This document shows positions 59,941-64,000 of a stretch of DNA of 64,000 nt, one piece after another (positions within the stretch are counted from its first letter, which is position 1; each line of letters starts with the position of its first letter). Below the pieces are notes generated by a model. It did no database searches. It saw only the letters and a list, made by a program, of their open reading frames with translations, and was not told the DNA's origin. The stretch is from the NCBI GenBank assembly GCA_007922225.1, contig ML680037.1, forward strand, positions 5,851,947 to 5,915,946, given 5' to 3'. Made by a program: the position numbers and the translations under genes. Source of the DNA: Emydura subglobosa. Taxonomy: Eukaryota > Chordata > Testudines > Chelidae.

Positions 59941-61442
59941 ATATGTTTGCTCTAGCCATGTAATGACAATTTTGTCAAATCAATGGAGAAGATTTTCTCA
60001 TAAGAGAGATTTGAAGGCAGCCTTGCTTCAGATTATACATATTTCATAAATAATCCATGTCATTTTTGTATTAATTCTGCTGATAGTTAAGACAAATCTA
60101 ATAAACTTTAATGGTCCTTATCATACTATTAAATTGGTCTCAGTCCTCAATGAGGCTAAGTTCATAACCTGTTTTCTCATTAGATTCGGATAGATTTCTG
60201 CCTCCTCTGTCTCATGTTATTAGAAAAATTTCTTCCTCATGTACAACAGAGATGAAGCTTGATTAAAATTTAGCATTAAAATGTACCTAAGAAATCCCCC
60301 AGTAAATATTAAACTATTAGAATCTTTCTGTGCATACTGTATTACAGTTACTAACCTGCCCACACTTTATCAGAGATGAGAAATATTTTCTGAATATTTT
60401 TAACAATCTCGTCTCCAGGATTAATGGCATATACATTTTTAGCTCTAATTATGGTTTTAGTTGTAATCTGTTATTTTTAAGTTATTTATAAGTTACTTTT
60501 AATAGCAAGTATAGTCCTTAAGTACCTTTCCTTCATAAGTACATAGCATGCTCAATCTTTCTACTTTTTTCAGTTAATTTAACTGAGTGGCAGTCTCATA
60601 CAATCTAACTTTAAAAGTGTCATCTCACTTTATTATATTGGCCCCACTAATAAAATGAAGTCATTTTCTTTACTCTGTATGACACCAGACCAATTATTGT
60701 ATTTTAAACAGCAAGGAGTCCTTGTAATAGTTGTACAATTTAACATCCTTTTGTTGTATCATCACCTAAAAAAGACCTCTATTGTCAAATTGTTCTCTCT
60801 ACAGTACAGTACGAGTACTCTAAAACTCTTTAGTCCACCTCTTCAAACAATGAGATGGCTGGAAACATTGTAATGTTAACTATTGTGCAAAATGAAAGAG
60901 GAGATCATGTCAGTTTTAAAGTGAATAGAATAGAAGTATTAAAGATTCATCAAATGCAAGCTCTTTCTCTGCTTAGGAACCTACTGAAGACAGCCAGTTT
61001 GCATATATAGCTCCTGCTCACTCTGCCAAATGTTTTGATAGCAAGATAAACTGGTCTTCTCTCTCAGTAAATATACTGGCTCTTGAGTGGGTATTGAAAA
61101 TGTGTAACAATTGCCTTGCATTTCATACACCATACAGCACTTTATACTTTCTCACTTGAAGGTCACTAAATGAAAAATAATTAACTGTCTTTAAAAGTAA
61201 AAAACTCCCAAATTAGTTTCAAAATTAACATTACAATAGCTATGTACTGAAATCCAATAAGCCAACACATTCTTTACAAGCACTCAAGGAGTCTTCTCCC
61301 CACGCTACATGTGTGTAACACATTATCAACCGTGAGAATTATGTGCACGGAGGGAAAAATGGACCCCTAGAAATGGGCTTCACAGCAATTACAGCATTGC
61401 AAGCAATTAAGCAAATGGACTGTAAGATTTACTCTGCACAGT
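59941..61442. other. No gene recognised
   Basis: AT-rich, unassigned. Confidence 0.5.
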
Positions 61443-61496
61443 GGGTGAAATCCTAGCCTCACTGCCATTAACCTGAACTAGGCTAGGATTTTATCC
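61443..61496. repeat. Short palindromic micro-MITE
   Basis: GGGTGAAATCCTAGCCTCAC at the left and CTAGGCTAGGATTTTATCC at the right are inverted copies. It is a shorter relative of 28440-28514. Confidence 0.6.
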
Positions 61497-62379
61497 AAGA
61501 AGCAGCACATTTTCCAGCCTTACAGTCTGCTCTAAAGCGCACTGGAGTCAATGGAAAGATCCCTATTGAATTCAACGACTCTGGATCGGAAGAGCACATT
61601 TCTGTAAGTGCTTCCTGTGCGGTGCTCTTGTTAAAGGCAATGGGAGTTGAGCAATGGAGTGTTTACAGCCTCAGACTTTTAAAAGACTCGTAAAAATGTA
61701 GGCAGGCCCAAGTAACAACCTTGACAGGCGTTTTTCCAACCTGTTCTTAAAAGCTTTCAGAGATGGGGATTCCAGAGCCTACTTTGGAAGCCTATTGGAG
61801 AGTTTAATTACCCTTCTAGTTGGAAAGATTTTCTTAATATTTAAATCTCTTGCTCCAGATTAAGCTCATTACTATCTATCCTATCTTCAGTGTACATGGA
61901 GAACAATTGATCACTATCCTCTTTATAACTTATTTGAAAAATTATCGGGTCCCCCCTCAGTCTTCTTTTCTCAAGGCCAAACATGTTCAGTTATTTTAAC
62001 CTTCCTAATAGGTCAGGTTTCTAAACCCTGATCTCCTGTGGACTCTCTCCAATTTGTCCACATCGCTCCTAAAGTGTAGCCTTCAAAATTAGACATAGTA
62101 CTCCATCTGAGGCCTCACCCGTGCAAGTACAGAGGGACAATTACCTCCCATGTCTTACATACAACACTCCTGTTAATAGACCCCAGAATGATATCACATT
62201 ATTGAGTCATTCAATTTTTGATCCACTATAACCACCAGATTCTTTTCAGAAGTAGTGTTTCTTATCCAGTTATTCCTCATTTTGTGCCTGGGCTTTGATT
62301 TTTCCTTCCTAAGTAAAATACTCCGCACTTTTCTTTATTGAATTTCATCTTGATGATTTCAGACCAATTCTCCAATTTA

Positions 62380-62598
62380 TCAAGGGTGTTTTGAATTTTT
62401 AATTCTGTCCTCCAATGTGCTTGCAATCCTGCCCAGCTTGGTGTCATCCACAAATTTTATAACTGTACTTTCTACTCCATTAATGAAAATATAGACTAGT
62501 ATCAGACCCAGGAATGATCCCTGCAGGAGCTGACTAGATATGTCCTCCCAATTTGATAATGAACCATTAATAACTCCTCTTTGAGTATAGCCTTTCAA
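62380..62598 (-). pseudogene. CR1 RT motif B-C fragment
   Basis: A 72-codon frame with NGSLSNWEDISSQLLQGSFL (the PQGS motif B, here L-Q-G-S), ILVYIFINGVEST and KFVDDTKLGRIASTLEDRI. The catalytic box is F-V-D-D at 62443-62454, so both aspartates remain, in contrast to F-V-D-Y in the copy at 1173-1184. The rest of RT is cut by decay and by the LTR insertion. Confidence 0.85.
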
Positions 62599-62609
62599 TC
62601 AATTGTGTA

Positions 62610-62614
62610 CCCAC
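62610..62614. repeat. Left target-site duplication of the LTR
   Basis: CCCAC at 62610-62614 corresponds to CCCAT at 63879-63883. Both derive from one CR1 position, confirmed because the CR1 wording resumes from exactly there. A 4-of-5 match is consistent with one later change. Confidence 0.7.
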
Positions 62615-63174
62615 TGTGACTTAACAGCATCCCAATGCAAGAGGGTCAGGGTTCACTGGTATCTGGAAGTGAGTTTCAACTAGCCTCATCAGTTTTGTGT
62701 ACCCCAACTCACTAATGTCAAAACCTGTATCTAAAAGGTGTTGTGTAAGATATCACTAGAAAGCTAACATACTGATAATTAATATTGTTGGTTGGTGTAC
62801 GTACAGAAGACAAATTCAAAATTACAATTTATTGGAAATTATGTTCTTAAAGTATGGCTGCCAAACAGGGCTGAAGTTACCCCACCCTAAATAAAGGAAT
62901 GTGGTTCTGCCACCTTAAAGGTATCCAACGTACATTAAGAGACAATGAGCATACAATTACATAAAAGGTAAACAAAACCATCAAGCTAACAAAGGAAGGA
63001 GATTGCAGGGCCAGATCAATTTACATTTTAGCAAACACAAATGGTGGAAGAAACCAGCATGAAAATTCCATCACCAGGTGACTCCATGTTGCCCTCCTCA
63101 CAGCTTGAATAAGCTTTACTTTGGGGGTGGGAGAGGTAACCTTCAAAAGTATCCATTTCAAAGGTTCACTGGAC

Positions 63175-63182
63175 TATAAAAG
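63175..63182 (+). promoter_or_regulatory. TATA box of the LTR
   Basis: TATAAAAG in the middle of the LTR, in the U3 position. It is inferred from position and wording; there is no evidence of present activity. Confidence 0.6.
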
Positions 63183-63437
63183 AGGGGTAAAGAACCCCAA
63201 GTTATCTTTCACTTAAGAAGACAAAGGAACCAAGCACTTTGGACAGATCATGACCTGAGGTGTGGTCAGCCATCATTCTAGAAGGTACTTTGGTAAGGGA
63301 ACCACCTTGAACAAAGGCTGTAGCTTGTTGTGTTAAGTCTTAACCACTAGAAAGGGTTTTCACTTTTATTTGATTGTAACCATTTCTAATTCTATCCTAC
63401 ATACTTGAAGACACTTAAAATCCTATCTCCTTTTGTT

Positions 63438-63443
63438 AATAAA
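63438..63443 (+). terminator. Poly(A) signal of the LTR
   Basis: AATAAA in GTTAATAAACTTG, in the R region, downstream of the TATA box. Inferred polyadenylation signal for retroviral transcripts. Confidence 0.55.
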
Positions 63444-63878
63444 CTTGTTTTACTTTTAAACTGAATCAATCCAGTTGTATGTTTGAATTAAAGTTTTAGT
63501 TAACTTCACTTATAGTGATAAGCTGTGCAGTTTGTCTCTTTAGAGGGGCAAACAAACCATAATACTCTAAATGTTCCAAGAGAGAGCTGGACGTTGCATA
63601 GCACATGGTCTGAGGAAAATTTGGGACTGGGAAAGGTGTTTATGTTATCTTGCCATGGTTAACTAAGGCTGGAGGAGGCCAGAGTGTGTCTATGGAGTAA
63701 TAAAGCATGCTGCTGGAGTCAGAGCTGCTGGTCCACAGCCACTCAATGCATGCTTGCATGCTGGCTGGGAGCATCCAGACAGGGGAGGTATATCAGCAAA
63801 GCATTTTAAGGCACCTATGGTTACTGGACATGTGATGACAACCCCTCATTAGTCTGGATTGCACTCTAGAATGTGACA

Positions 63879-64000
63879 CCCATTTTACAGTAATTTCAGC
63901 TAGACAACATTTTCCTAGTTCACTTATGAGAATGTCACATGGTACTGCATCAAAAGCCTTACTAAAATAAGGATATCACGTCTGTTGCTTCTCCCTCTAC
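63879..64000 (-). mobile_element. CR1 LINE, right part after the LTR
   Basis: After the target duplication CCCAT, CR1 wording resumes: TTTTACAGTAATTTCAGC, GACAACATTTTCC, TATGAGAATGTCACATGG, GCATCAAAAGCCTTACTAAA. On the minus strand this is the RT motif A region. The element continues past the window edge. Confidence 0.88.

Larger units (their letters stand above)
61715..62614 (-). mobile_element. CR1 LINE, interrupted by an LTR (left part)
   Basis: CR1 read on the minus strand from the window's right edge, resuming after the LTR insertion at 62615-63878. The 3' part shows CTTGACAGGCGTTTTTCC and later GTTGGAAAGATTTTC, GTCCACATCGCTCCTAAAG antisense wording, and a readable RT fragment at 62380-62598. 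It is more decayed than the copy at 385-2097. The 3' border near 61715 is approximate. Confidence 0.88.
62615..63878 (+). mobile_element. Solo LTR of an endogenous retrovirus, 1,264 bp
   Basis: Starts TGTGACTTAACAGC and ends CTAGAATGTGACA; the first and last bases give TG...CA, and the termini are short imperfect inverted repeats (TGTGAC against TGTCAC). A TATAAAAG box (63175-63182) and an AATAAA signal (63438-63443) about 256 bp downstream lie in the order of U3, R and U5. No gag, pol, env or primer-binding site is present, so it is the recombined remnant of a provirus. It carries 5-bp target duplications and interrupts a CR1. Strand is inferred from the TATA-to-AATAAA order. The retrovirus class is not determined. 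Confidence 0.82.

Noticed and set aside
1..64000. CRISPR arrays, tRNA or rRNA genes, bacterial operons, riboswitches
   Set aside because: No regularly spaced repeats, no tRNA or rRNA wording apart from ancient MIR SINEs, and the repeat content is vertebrate, so these feature classes are not expected.

Overview
The window reads as non-coding DNA from a reptile nuclear genome, most likely a turtle (Testudines) and otherwise a close archosaur relative. The basis is repeat content: 3'-heavy CR1 LINE copies, an RTE-like LINE, old MIR SINEs, an L2-like LINE endonuclease remnant, and many palindromic MITEs of kinds I associate with turtle genomes (ends such as GGGTATGTCTACAC, TAGGGTGACCAGAT, and cores such as TCAATGG). 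Species assignment is inference. I see no bacterial, organellar or plasmid features.

Layout. 0.4-2.1 kb: CR1 on the minus strand with a decayed reverse transcriptase. 4.1 kb: first copy of a 124-bp MITE. 6.8-8.4 kb: RTE-like RT on the minus strand, broken by an 11-bp tandem triplication and other changes. 10.5-15.1 kb: three MITEs of the GTATGTCT group plus small palindromes. 17.9-20.9 kb: palindromes, old CR1/L3 pieces and an RTE 3' fragment. 22.8-26.2 kb: another GTATGTCT MITE, a possible LTR, a MIR and the second 125-bp MITE. 28.4-29.7 kb: a palindrome, and a MIR split twice by later insertions. 29.7-37.4 kb: mostly no recognisable features. 37.4-47.5 kb: MITEs, a Tigger/pogo-like element with TA target duplications, a hAT-like repeat and a possible LTR. 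48-54.4 kb: MIR, CR1, two more MITEs, and a Penelope-like GIY-YIG fragment between inverted repeats. 56.6-60 kb: CR1, a palindrome, a possible LTR-like repeat and an L2-like endonuclease remnant on the minus strand. 61.7-64 kb: a CR1 interrupted by a 1,264-bp solo LTR of an endogenous retrovirus, running off the right edge.

No host protein-coding exon, RNA gene, CRISPR array or host promoter could be supported. All recognisable coding similarity belongs to dead retroelements. The window is therefore either intergenic or lies within a large intron. Its most informative content is its record of nested insertions: three with readable target-site duplications (8 bp, 8 bp and 5 bp classes) and one with TA. 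Nothing here supports a new functional system; the best candidates for a second look are the element structures listed under findings.
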